Below, in pieces: positions 1-6,798 of a stretch of DNA of 20,886 nt. Position 1 is the first letter of the stretch. Each line of letters begins with the position of its first letter. Below the pieces are notes generated by a model, which saw only the letters and a list, made by a program, of their open reading frames with translations, was not told the origin of the DNA and made no database searches. The stretch comes from a virus, in IMG/VR virus record IMGVR_UViG_3300042731_004594, positions 1-20,886 of that record; one strand, given 5' to 3'. The translations under genes were made by a program, and so were the position numbers.

Positions 1-2
1 AT

Positions 3-98
3 AAAAGAAAATGGAAGTTTGCTTTTTTATGTTTTGGTATATTTTTGACAGGCCTCGTTAATTTTGGGTTTGCTTTGTTTTTAATGACATGTAATTAA
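3..98 (+). CDS. possible C-terminal end of a small hydrophobic protein (partial)
   Basis: This frame is open from the left edge of the window to a TAA at 96-98, two bases before the next gene's ATG. The readable residues begin with a basic cluster (KRKWK) followed by a hydrophobic stretch of about 25 residues, so a small membrane-anchored protein is possible. The tight spacing to the next gene is what supports it. The start lies outside the window and no family is recognised. In a sequence this AT-rich a 30-codon open frame can occur by chance, so confidence is low. Confidence 0.3.
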   Translation, partial: KRKWKFAFLCFGIFLTGLVNFGFALFLMTCN

Positions 99-100
99 TT

Positions 101-457
101 ATGGATGCTCAATCTGTATATAATATCATAAAAAGAAATGGCGTAAGTTCAATTGCTAGAGTTTATGCTGATTCTTCTTTTAGCCCTTCAACTAATAAAA
201 CCACTAGAGGATCAGCTACTGATTATCCTGTTTATTTAGTGCCACCTTACAAGAATGTCGAAGGATATAAAAATACTGAATTAATAACTTCTGGAATTGG
301 TACGACTGGAATTGCTAATTATCAATTAGAATTCGATATTAAAGCAGGTTTAGTGCTAGTAATAAATAATAAAATTTGGACAGTTACTAGTATAACTCCA
401 ATAAGTAATTCATCTGGAATAATTTTTTATTCTATGGAGATTGAATCTGGGAACTAA
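101..457 (+). CDS. head closure / head-tail connector-like protein
   Basis: This 118-residue protein is the first complete gene of the neck module and lies directly before an HK97 gp10-like gene and a tail terminator. In siphophages that position is normally occupied by the head-closure protein, a small mostly beta protein that seals the portal/adaptor channel and provides the surface the tail docks on. The central part reads as alternating hydrophobic strands, with VYLVPPYKN near residue 45 and VLVINNKIWTVTSI near residue 85. This fits a small beta barrel and resembles connector proteins that end in a 'kiwtV..i.pi' strand. No strong Shine-Dalgarno precedes the ATG. The last 17 bases overlap the next gene. 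The assignment rests mainly on size, strand pattern and gene order. Confidence 0.6.
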   Translation: MDAQSVYNIIKRNGVSSIARVYADSSFSPSTNKTTRGSATDYPVYLVPPYKNVEGYKNTELITSGIGTTGIANYQLEFDIKAGLVLVINNKIWTVTSITPISNSSGIIFYSMEIESGN

Positions 458-857
458 TTTATCACAATTTAATAAAGCTTTAGATAAAGCTTCAGAAAAA
501 ATACATGGTGATTTTGAAAAATTTTATAAACAAGTTTGTTTGGAAGTTTTAAAAAGAATTGTTTTAAGAACTCCAGTAGATACTGGGAGAGCAAGGGGTA
601 ATTGGCAAGTAGAAATTGGCAGTCCTGCAACAGCTAGTTTAATTGTTGAAGGGGCTGAAAATGATATGGCCAATTATGCAATAGAAAATGGCTTAAGGGT
701 GATTGAGAATATAACAAGTTTTTCTATAGTACATATAACTAATAATGTTGAGTATGTTTATTATTTAGAATATGAAAAAAGAAGTCAGCAACATCCTGAA
801 GGCATGGTAGAAATTACTTTGTCAGAAATGGCTAAATGGATATTAATCGGTGCATAA
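441..857 (+). CDS. HK97 gp10-like tail completion/neck protein
   Basis: This 138-residue protein is of the HK97 gp10 type, whose members attach at the top of the tail during head-tail joining. The diagnostic motif is TPVDTGRARGNW around residues 44-55, preceded by an amphipathic helix (FYKQVCLEVLKRIVLR). The C-terminal half has the usual YAIENGLRVIE / VEYVYYLEYEKRSQQHPEGM pattern, in which these proteins describe a bound edge strand followed by a closing helix. The only plausible start is TTG at 441, because no ATG or GTG exists upstream in frame. A GGAGA run abuts it, and translation is probably coupled to the upstream gene, which it overlaps. The stop overlaps the next ATG (TAATG). Confidence 0.85.
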   Translation: MNLGTNLSQFNKALDKASEKIHGDFEKFYKQVCLEVLKRIVLRTPVDTGRARGNWQVEIGSPATASLIVEGAENDMANYAIENGLRVIENITSFSIVHITNNVEYVYYLEYEKRSQQHPEGMVEITLSEMAKWILIGA

Positions 858-1075
858 TGAAAAATAAATCTTTTGCTAAAATAATAGCTAATTTAATAAC
901 TCAAGTTTGTTTTAAATACAGAAATAAGTTTAAATGCAAGATAGAAGATTTAAAAATAAAGCCTGTAGAAATAAATTTAATAGCCCAACTTATTTTTTAT
1001 GAATATATTAATAATAAAGAAGGTCAAATTTTATTGAGTGATATTATAGAAAAAAGAAAAGATGGCATATTATGA
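857..1075 (+). CDS. small conserved-position hypothetical protein in neck operon
   Basis: This 72-residue basic protein has no recognised family. I chose the ATG at 857 because it overlaps the stop of the gp10-like gene (TAATG), and the gene ends in an ATGA overlap with the tail terminator. It therefore sits inside a chain of translationally coupled genes. An upstream in-frame ATG at 836 would lie inside the previous gene and lacks this coupling. The sequence is largely helical in appearance (KIIANLITQVCFKYRNKF near the N-terminus, LIAQLIFYEYINNKEG in the middle) with no obvious membrane segment. Its place between neck proteins suggests a role in head-tail joining or assembly, which is inference only. 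Confidence 0.6.
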   Translation: MKNKSFAKIIANLITQVCFKYRNKFKCKIEDLKIKPVEINLIAQLIFYEYINNKEGQILLSDIIEKRKDGIL

Positions 1076-1464
1076 GCTTTAAAGCTATAGCCAATAATAT
1101 TACTGTATATTTTGAGAGTTTTGTTAATGATAAAAAATTAACTGTTAGATATGATAATGATCCAAGAGATACACCGGCATCTGGATTATGGTGTAGATTA
1201 AAAATAGAATTTGATGAATCAAATAACAAAGAAATAGGTAATTCAAATTCATATAGAAATACTGGCAATGTAATTATTGAAGTTTATAATGATATAAATA
1301 TGGGGCTAGCTCCTATATTAAATACAATTGATTCTATAGTTTTATATTTTGCTGAAAAAATTGTTAGCACAATAAGGTTTTTAACTCCAAGTATAAATAA
1401 TAATGGTAGAGAAAATGACAATTATAAAATGAGCATAGTTTGTCCATTTTATATTGATAATTAA
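1072..1464 (+). CDS. tail terminator protein (gpU-like role)
   Basis: This 130-residue protein sits between the gp10-like gene and the tail tube gene, where siphophages encode the tail terminator that caps the tube when it reaches the tape-measure length and joins the head. Visible anchors are ITVYFES near residue 10, VRYDNDPRDTP at about 25-35, LWCRLKI near 40, SYRNTGNVIIEV near 60-70 and the closing VCPFYID. The strand/helix/strand layout and the terminal 'CPF' strand are typical of this group. The ATG lies in an ATGA overlap with the preceding stop. A diverged second copy of the whole domain forms the C-terminus of the large adhesin at 8087-11086, with the same anchors in the same order. 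Confidence 0.75.
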   Translation: MSFKAIANNITVYFESFVNDKKLTVRYDNDPRDTPASGLWCRLKIEFDESNNKEIGNSNSYRNTGNVIIEVYNDINMGLAPILNTIDSIVLYFAEKIVSTIRFLTPSINNNGRENDNYKMSIVCPFYIDN

Positions 1465-1482
1465 TAAAGGAAAGGTTATATA

Positions 1483-1944
1483 ATGTCTGATCAAATAGAA
1501 AGACTGATAGAAGCTGTTAAAGCAATTAGTACAAATGTACAAAAAACAGCAACTTATATATCAGCCAATACATATTCATTAGATGCTGATTCGTTAATAG
1601 AAGTTATTGGTTTATCTGGTAATTTAAGTGATTTGGATGTTCTTACTGAATTAATAAGTTCACTGGCTGGTTCAACTTCTCTTAGTGGTGTATTTAATAT
1701 AAATAAACAATTAGATGGATTGATTATTAGTTCTTCTGGAGAATCTGCTGTTATTACTAATTCTAAAGAATTGTTTGGGGCTATAGCTGCATTAAGTTCA
1801 TTGTTGAGCAGATTGGAGGGAACTTCTAGATATGTTGCTGGTATTATAGGTGAATATTCTAGTGACATTGGATTTTTAAATATGTCCAATTCATTGGTAG
1901 GTAACAGCGGATCAGGTTCTGTTCTTTTTGGTTCTTTAGCATAA
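1483..1944 (+). CDS. small protein with 20-residue Ser/Gly repeats
   Basis: This 153-residue protein has a good ribosome site (AAAGGAAAGG) upstream of the ATG. After a helical N-terminus of about 45 residues it has Ser/Gly/Leu-rich sequence with an approximate 20-residue period. Consecutive segments beginning QLDGLIISSSGES and ELFGAIAALSSLLS carry the same spacing of L-x-G-x-I and S residues as the array in the adhesin at 8087. GLSGNLSDL and STSLSGVF closely resemble adhesin units. It lies between the terminator and tail tube genes, so it is probably a virion component, perhaps decorating the tail or neck. No catalytic motif or signal peptide is visible. The function is unknown. Confidence 0.7.
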   Translation: MSDQIERLIEAVKAISTNVQKTATYISANTYSLDADSLIEVIGLSGNLSDLDVLTELISSLAGSTSLSGVFNINKQLDGLIISSSGESAVITNSKELFGAIAALSSLLSRLEGTSRYVAGIIGEYSSDIGFLNMSNSLVGNSGSGSVLFGSLA

Positions 1945-1977
1945 TAAATTAAATTATAAATTACAGAGAGGTTATTT

Positions 1978-3195
1978 ATGTCAGATGCAAATCGTGTTCA
2001 AATAAGCTATGTAGAAGAGTCAGATTTTGGTGAAAAAGTGACTGGTTCTACTTTACAAAAATTAAGATTTAATAATGATTCTTTAAAGCCTGATTTTAAT
2101 ACCACTATTAGTGAGGAAATTCGCTATGATAGGCAAATATCTGATATTGCTAGAATCGGTGTTTCAGCAAGTGGAGGCATAGGTTTTGAATTAAGTTATG
2201 GCTCGCATGATGATTTTCTTAAAGCAGCATTATTGTCATCGGGGTGGTCTTCTGAAGTTAAAATTTCAAGAGCTTATACTATCAGTGCTTCTTCAACTGA
2301 TAATTCAATAAGTGATTCTGAAAGCCAATTTGGGAGCTTTGTTGCTAATCAGTGGGTTTATATTTCAGGATTTTCTAATTCTGGTAATAATGGATTCAAG
2401 AAAATACGTTCTGTCACTTCTTCTAAAATTATATTTTGGAATGGAACAATAGTTACTGAATCTGCTGGCCAAGCAGTAACAGTTCAAATGGGTGGACAAA
2501 TAACTAATGGAACAACTTTAGTTAGTTATAATATAGAGAAGGAATTCCAAGATTTAAGCAATGTATTGTCTTTATTTAAGGGTATGTGCATAAACAATAT
2601 GTCCTTGGAATGCCCTGCTGATGGCATTATCACAGGTAGCTTTGATTTTATGGGTTCTGCTGAAGAAGGCTTAACTGCTACTGCTGGTTCTGGATACACA
2701 GATGAAACTACTACAAATGTTATGACAGGTGCTAATCATGTAACTGATGTCTTGGAAAATCTCAGTGATGTTTCTATTTTGAGTTTAGCACTTTTAGTAA
2801 ATAATAATTTAAGAACAAGACTCAAAGTTGGAACTTTAGGTGTAGCTAGTATGGGTTCTGGTTCAGTAGAAATAACTGGAACTGTAACGATGCATTTAGC
2901 TGATGCAACTTTATACAATAAATTTTTAGATGAAGATGTTACATCTTTTGTTTTTGCAGTTAGAGATTCACAAGGAAATGGTTATTTGATAGAGTTACCT
3001 TCAGTAAAAATAATTGATGGCTCGCGTGCTGCTGGAGGTATAAATACTGATGTAGTAGCAGATTTTGAAATACGAGCGTATATGGATGCTACTGAAGAAA
3101 TTTCTATAAGGATAGTAAGATTTCCGATTATGAGTAACTTTTATGGATATATTGCTGGTTCAAGTAGTGTAACCGGAGCTTTAACTACTTCTTAA
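1978..3195 (+). CDS. major tail (tube) protein, Phage_tube_2-like
   Basis: This 405-residue protein forms the hexameric rings of the tail tube. The N-terminus matches the tube-protein pattern: an early 'YVEESDFG' strand, LRFNNDSLKP, then TISEEIRYDRQISDIARIGVSASGGIGFELSYG, with ISEEIR being the family signature. A middle insertion of roughly residues 95-165 (ISGFSNSGNNGFKKIRSV and following) resembles the small beta domain often inserted in these tube proteins. Later sections (GMCINNMSLECP, TGSFDFMGSAEEG) are also typical. The core appears to end at RIVRFPI. About 18 further residues (388-405) are one unit of the Ser/Gly repeat found elsewhere in this tail. A GAGAGG ribosome site precedes the ATG. 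Confidence 0.88.
   Translation: MSDANRVQISYVEESDFGEKVTGSTLQKLRFNNDSLKPDFNTTISEEIRYDRQISDIARIGVSASGGIGFELSYGSHDDFLKAALLSSGWSSEVKISRAYTISASSTDNSISDSESQFGSFVANQWVYISGFSNSGNNGFKKIRSVTSSKIIFWNGTIVTESAGQAVTVQMGGQITNGTTLVSYNIEKEFQDLSNVLSLFKGMCINNMSLECPADGIITGSFDFMGSAEEGLTATAGSGYTDETTTNVMTGANHVTDVLENLSDVSILSLALLVNNNLRTRLKVGTLGVASMGSGSVEITGTVTMHLADATLYNKFLDEDVTSFVFAVRDSQGNGYLIELPSVKIIDGSRAAGGINTDVVADFEIRAYMDATEEISIRIVRFPIMSNFYGYIAGSSSVTGALTTS
3139..3192 (+). repeat. single 20-aa repeat unit appended to the tail tube protein
   Basis: The last 18 residues of the tail tube protein (FYGYIAGSSSVTGALTTS) align with adhesin repeat units such as LIGYIASSSSLSGNLNSA. The G, I, S, S, hydrophobic, S/T, G and L positions keep the same register. 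The unit follows the point where the tube fold normally ends. The match is visible in protein; at DNA level it is diverged. Confidence 0.65.
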
Positions 3196-3219
3196 TAAAT
3201 ATATGAGGAGGGCTTTAGA

Positions 3220-3627
3220 ATGGCGAATATTGAAAGTATAAAAACAGATTTGAATAAAGAAGAAAATGGTGTTTGGGTAACTTTTGTAAGTGGCATAGAG
3301 CTTTTAATTGCAAGGGCTAGAAATCCTAAATATAATGAATTGATGCGAAGATTGGCTGATCCTGTTATTAATAAGATAAGAGATGAAGATAAATTTTCTT
3401 CAGAAGATTATGCTAAATTATTAATGGAAGTTCGTGCTAAAACTATTTTACTTGGATGGAAAAACATTCAGGATAAAAATGGCAATGATATTAAATATAG
3501 TAGTGAGAAAGCTTTAGAATTTTTTAAAGATCCTGAATTAAAAGATTTTTATGCTTTTATAGTTGGTGTTTCTGAAAGTGCTGATCACTTTAAAAAATTA
3601 ATTTTAAAGGCTTCTGAAAAAAATTAA
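3220..3627 (+). CDS. tail assembly chaperone, short form (gpG-like)
   Basis: This 135-residue protein lies immediately between the tail tube and tape measure genes, the classic position of the gpG-type tail chaperone. This chaperone coats the tape measure protein and recruits tube subunits before leaving the finished tail. The N-terminus (NKEENGVWVTFVSGIELLIARARNPKYNELMRRL) is typical of the family. A strong GAGGAGG lies upstream of the ATG. The gene ends in a run of seven A directly before its TAA stop. That run is a -1 slippery site, so a fraction of ribosomes should continue into the downstream frame to make the long form. Confidence 0.85.
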   Translation: MANIESIKTDLNKEENGVWVTFVSGIELLIARARNPKYNELMRRLADPVINKIRDEDKFSSEDYAKLLMEVRAKTILLGWKNIQDKNGNDIKYSSEKALEFFKDPELKDFYAFIVGVSESADHFKKLILKASEKN

Positions 3628-3944
3628 TTGATCTACTGCTTTGGAAACTTGAATGGGGTCCTTATGAGGACAAACTTAAAGCAGTAGGTAAATTAAAAGA
3701 TCAGCCAAAATTATATAAAGATTTAGAATATATTTGGGAAGCATTTTTAGCTCTTTCTAATACAAGAACTTCGTTAGAAAGTATTAAATTTTCTGAAATT
3801 GAATCTTATTTAAATTTGAATTGTATTTATAATGAAGATATTAGAACAGAAGTTACTCATTTAATTCGCATAATGGATATAAAGTATATTGAATACATGG
3901 CTAAAAAGTTAGAAGAAACGAGAAAGAAATATGCCAAGTCTTGA
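3220..3944 (+). CDS. tail assembly chaperone, -1 frameshifted long form (gpGT-like)
   Basis: The 303 bases between the short form and the tape measure gene are open in the -1 frame from the slippery site to TGA at 3942-3944, adding about 106 residues. The extension reads LIDLLLWKLEWGPYEDK, then YKDLEYIWEAFLALSNTR, then a SEIESYLNL segment and VTHLIRIMDIKYIEYM. This is the pattern of gpT-type extensions (IWEAF..LS..R, an SEI.-YL.L helix, LIR.MD..Y). There is no credible independent start codon at the beginning of this frame. The end overlaps the tape measure start by 14 bases. In lambda the T domain binds the tube protein while the G domain binds the tape measure; the same division of labour is inferred here. 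Confidence 0.88.
3618..3689 (+). promoter_or_regulatory. programmed -1 ribosomal frameshift signal (slippery heptamer plus hairpin)
   Basis: The heptamer A AAA AAT spans 3618-3624 in the correct phase (gaA AAA AAT) with the zero-frame TAA immediately after it at 3625-3627. Eight bases downstream a perfect 10-bp stem forms between CTACTGCTTT (3633-3642) and AAAGCAGTAG (3678-3687). It can be extended outward by a U-G and an A-U pair. An inner GTCC/GGAC hairpin (3658-3661 with 3668-3671) sits in the loop. Slippery site, spacer length and stem match the textbook arrangement for chaperone frameshifting. Confidence 0.9.
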
Positions 3945-6267
3945 TGTTGCTATAAATGCTTTAAGAGCCGAGCATGGTGCTAAAAAGTTTGATGCTGCTG
4001 TAAAGAAAATTAAAAAAGGTGCATCACAAGTAGATTCAAGTTTAGAGAAGAATTCAAAAACTTTTAGTAATTTTAGTAGTCAACTTCAGAATGTTGTTGT
4101 TGGGTTTGCTGGGATAGCTGGAGCATATAAAGCTTTTGGATTTTTTAAAGAAGGCATACAATTAGCTGCTGCCTACGAATTGGAGTTGGCTAATGTTAAT
4201 ACTATGTTAGATGAGCAAACTGCTCATTATTTACCACAATTTGAAAGAGAACTTTCAAATTTAGCTGTAAGATATGGTGAATCAACTACTTCTTTAACGA
4301 AAGGTTTGTATGATATTCTATCTGCAAGTATAGATGCAAGCAAAGCAACAAAAGTATTGGAAGTTTCTATTAAATCAGCTACAGGTGGTATGACTTCTGC
4401 TGCTATTGCTGCTGATGCTTTAACTACAATTATTAATAGTTATGGCTTAGAAGCGGAGCAAGCAGAGCATGTCAGTGATATTTTATTTAATACGGTAAAA
4501 GGTGGAAAGATAACTTTTGAAGAAATTGCAAGTTCCGTTGGTAAAGTTTCTGCTTTGGCTGCTTCTGCTGGCTTGACGATGGAAGAATTATCTGCATCTA
4601 TAGCTACGATGACAAGAGCAGGTTTACAATCTGATATAGCTATGACATCTTTAAAAGCTATTTTAACAGCTTTTTTAAGTCCTACCAAGGAATCTGCTTT
4701 AGCTGCTAAAAATCTTGGATTTGAATTAAATACCACTACATTACAAACTATTGGTTTGATTGGAGTGATGGAAAAATTAAAAAGTGCTACTAGTGAAGAG
4801 GTAGCTGCTATATTTAGCAATGTTCGTGCTCTAACAGGCGTGGCAGCTATGAGACAGAATGTTACTGGGTTAATAAGAGATCAAGAAAGAGCCTTAAAGT
4901 CTTTAGGAGCTACACAAGAGGCATTTAATAAAATTGATAGAACAACTAATCAACAACTTGAACAGACTTCTGAATTAATTAAGCAAGTAAAAAGAGATAT
5001 TGGGAATGAGCTAATTCCAACTCTAAATTTATGGGCCATAGGATTTCAAAAATTAGTAGAAGATTGGAAAAGAGGTTGGTGGTCGATAGAAGAAGAACAA
5101 AGAAAAGCAATGGAAAAAATAAATGAAAACATAGGAGGTTTAAAATACGCTAGATTAATACCTGCTTACGTTCTTTTAGAAGGTGGCATAAGAAAAGTAA
5201 TGGGCTCAAATTTAGAATTTACAAGTTCATTAATTGAAGCTGATGAAGCTATACAAAAATTAGACAACTCTTCTAAATTACTTGGAGAAACATTAACTAA
5301 ATTAGAAAATAAAACTGTAAAAGTTGATGTAATACAGCCAGATGCAATAAAACCTTTTGTTGTAACTGATGAAATAAAAGATGCTAGAAAAGAAATAAAT
5401 AACCTATTAAAAGAAATAGAAGTAGAAAAAGAACTAATAGGATTAACAACAGAAGAACGTGAACGTGCTATAAAAGTTATGGAGTTTGAAAAGCAAGCAA
5501 AGATTGCTCTTGGTGAAAATTCACAACAAGCTGTAGAAATGTATAAGAATGAATTAATAGCTATGGGTGAAGCATATAAAGAAGCAGCTAGAAATGAAGA
5601 ATTTGCAAAAAATATAGAAGATAGTATGCGAGCTATGATACATGCTCCAATTGAAGCTTTATTTGATGAATCGCAGGATATAGAAGATGTGTTAAAAAAT
5701 CATTTAAGGAGTCTGGGACAAAGTATATTAGAACAAATGTACAAGGATGTTATAACAGACCCTCTAATGAATTCAATCAAAGCAGGTGTTCAACCAGCAA
5801 TGAAAGAAGTGATGTCTATGATTACGAATGCTCTTAGTAGTGCTGCCGGTGGTATAACTCAAGGGATAGGTAGTTTTGTTGGTATGGCGGTATCTGCTTT
5901 ATTTGGAGGATTTGGTGGCGGGGGTGCTGCTGTTGCTGCTGGACAAGGAGATGTTTTTAGTGGCAGAATGTTGAAGCGATTTGGAAAAGGCGGGGTATTA
6001 AATAGACCAACTTTATTCCCTATGTCCAACGGTGGATTAGGATTAGGCGGAGAAGCTGGTGATGAAGGGTTGTTACCTTTAGGTAGAGATAGCAGAGGAA
6101 GATTAGGTGTAAGAAGTACTAATGGTGGGGAAAATAAATCTAATATTAAAATAATAAATATAGTTGATAAAAGCCAATTTTCTGAATATCTAAATTCTGG
6201 CGATGGTGAAAGAACCATTGTGAATATTATGAATAGGAATAAATCATCACAAGAATTTTCAGGTTAA
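3931..6267 (+). CDS. tail tape measure protein
   Basis: This 778-residue protein sets tail length and is held in the tube lumen until DNA ejection. Residues of about 70-320 match the TP901/PhageMin_Tail core (YELELANVNTMLDE, LAVRYGESTTSLTKGLYDILSA, SVGKVSALAASAGLTMEELSASIATM, SDIAMTSLKAILTAF). The C-terminus near 680-725 has the FGKGGVLNRPTLFPMSNGG / GEAGDEGLLPL / GRLGV pattern also seen at the end of lambda-type tape measures. Helical, charged sequence fills the middle, and hydrophobic stretches lie at about 50-70 and 615-660. At the usual 1.5 angstrom per residue the tail would be about 115-120 nm long (inference). It overlaps the gpGT extension by 14 bases, and no strong Shine-Dalgarno is seen. 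Confidence 0.92.
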   Translation: MPSLDVAINALRAEHGAKKFDAAVKKIKKGASQVDSSLEKNSKTFSNFSSQLQNVVVGFAGIAGAYKAFGFFKEGIQLAAAYELELANVNTMLDEQTAHYLPQFERELSNLAVRYGESTTSLTKGLYDILSASIDASKATKVLEVSIKSATGGMTSAAIAADALTTIINSYGLEAEQAEHVSDILFNTVKGGKITFEEIASSVGKVSALAASAGLTMEELSASIATMTRAGLQSDIAMTSLKAILTAFLSPTKESALAAKNLGFELNTTTLQTIGLIGVMEKLKSATSEEVAAIFSNVRALTGVAAMRQNVTGLIRDQERALKSLGATQEAFNKIDRTTNQQLEQTSELIKQVKRDIGNELIPTLNLWAIGFQKLVEDWKRGWWSIEEEQRKAMEKINENIGGLKYARLIPAYVLLEGGIRKVMGSNLEFTSSLIEADEAIQKLDNSSKLLGETLTKLENKTVKVDVIQPDAIKPFVVTDEIKDARKEINNLLKEIEVEKELIGLTTEERERAIKVMEFEKQAKIALGENSQQAVEMYKNELIAMGEAYKEAARNEEFAKNIEDSMRAMIHAPIEALFDESQDIEDVLKNHLRSLGQSILEQMYKDVITDPLMNSIKAGVQPAMKEVMSMITNALSSAAGGITQGIGSFVGMAVSALFGGFGGGGAAVAAGQGDVFSGRMLKRFGKGGVLNRPTLFPMSNGGLGLGGEAGDEGLLPLGRDSRGRLGVRSTNGGENKSNIKIINIVDKSQFSEYLNSGDGERTIVNIMNRNKSSQEFSG

Positions 6268-6278
6268 TTTAGTAATGT

Positions 6279-6324
6279 AAGTCACGTGACGACTTTAATG
6301 TTTTATTATTCCTTTATAAAGGAG
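6279..6324 (+). promoter_or_regulatory. two palindromes in the tape-measure/Gp80 gap, one covering the ribosome site
   Basis: GTCACGTGAC at 6281-6290 is a perfect 10-base palindrome, flanked by AAGTC/GACTT which can pair instead. CCTTTATAAAGG at 6311-6322 is a perfect 12-base palindrome whose right half contains the AAAGG of the ribosome site (AAAGGAG). In RNA the second could form a short hairpin partly hiding that site. There is no U-tract typical of a terminator. The role is unknown. Confidence 0.35.
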
Positions 6325-6331
6325 AATGCTT

Positions 6332-6742
6332 ATGGGTAGTTTCACTGATTATTTGGAGAATGCCTTGCTGGACCATATTTTTGGCACTGGCGAAGGCAAG
6401 TCGCTGAGTTATACTCAGCCGGATAAATATATTGCTCTTTGTACTGTTGCAGTGACAGATACTGCTGATGGCAGTTCTATTACAGAACCAACAAGTCCAT
6501 CTTATGCTCGTAAAGTAATGGCGACGTGGGATGCTGCTTCTGGTGGTGCAACAGAGAACACCAATGATATTCTGTTTGCTCAAGCGACTGCAAGTTGGGG
6601 AACCATCTTAGATTTTGCTATCTGTGATGCTATTACTGCTGGTAATGTTTTGGCCTATGGGTCTTTGACTATCAGCAAAAGCGTCGCATCTGGAGACACC
6701 CCAAAATTTGCAACTGGCGATTTAGATATCACCTTGTCTTAA
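6332..6742 (+). CDS. Gp80-like phage virion protein
   Basis: This protein of about 136 residues belongs to a widespread but poorly defined phage structural family (mycobacteriophage Gp80-like). Signatures are the MGSFTDYLENALLDHIFG start, Y-IALCT strand, SYARKVMATWDAASGG, and the C-terminal ATASWGTILDFAICDA / GNVLAYGSLTISKSVASGDTPKFATGDLDITL block. The ATG at 6332 is preferred because it lies 7-8 bases after AAAGGAG; the in-frame ATG at 6326 is almost touching the ribosome site. Members are often found among tail or decoration genes, and here it follows the tape measure. Its base composition and codon use are visibly more GC-rich (CTG, GGC, GCC, ACC codons) than its neighbours, which suggests separate ancestry. 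Confidence 0.8.
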   Translation: MGSFTDYLENALLDHIFGTGEGKSLSYTQPDKYIALCTVAVTDTADGSSITEPTSPSYARKVMATWDAASGGATENTNDILFAQATASWGTILDFAICDAITAGNVLAYGSLTISKSVASGDTPKFATGDLDITLS

Positions 6743-6798
6743 AAATTAATTTGAGAGATAATTCTGACGGCGATGTTTAGTTTTTGAGGAGAACTAAA

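Noticed and set aside
836-856. Upstream start at 836 for the small neck protein.
   Set aside because: The ATG at 857 overlaps the previous stop and fits the coupled pattern; the extra residues lie inside the upstream gene.
6281-6290. GTCACGTGAC as a terminator after the tape measure gene.
   Set aside because: There is no adequate loop or following U-tract; it is kept only as a palindrome of unknown role.
6784-6798. TTG start at 6784 for the glycosyltransferase.
   Set aside because: GAGGAG lies within this extension and is correctly spaced for the ATG at 6799.
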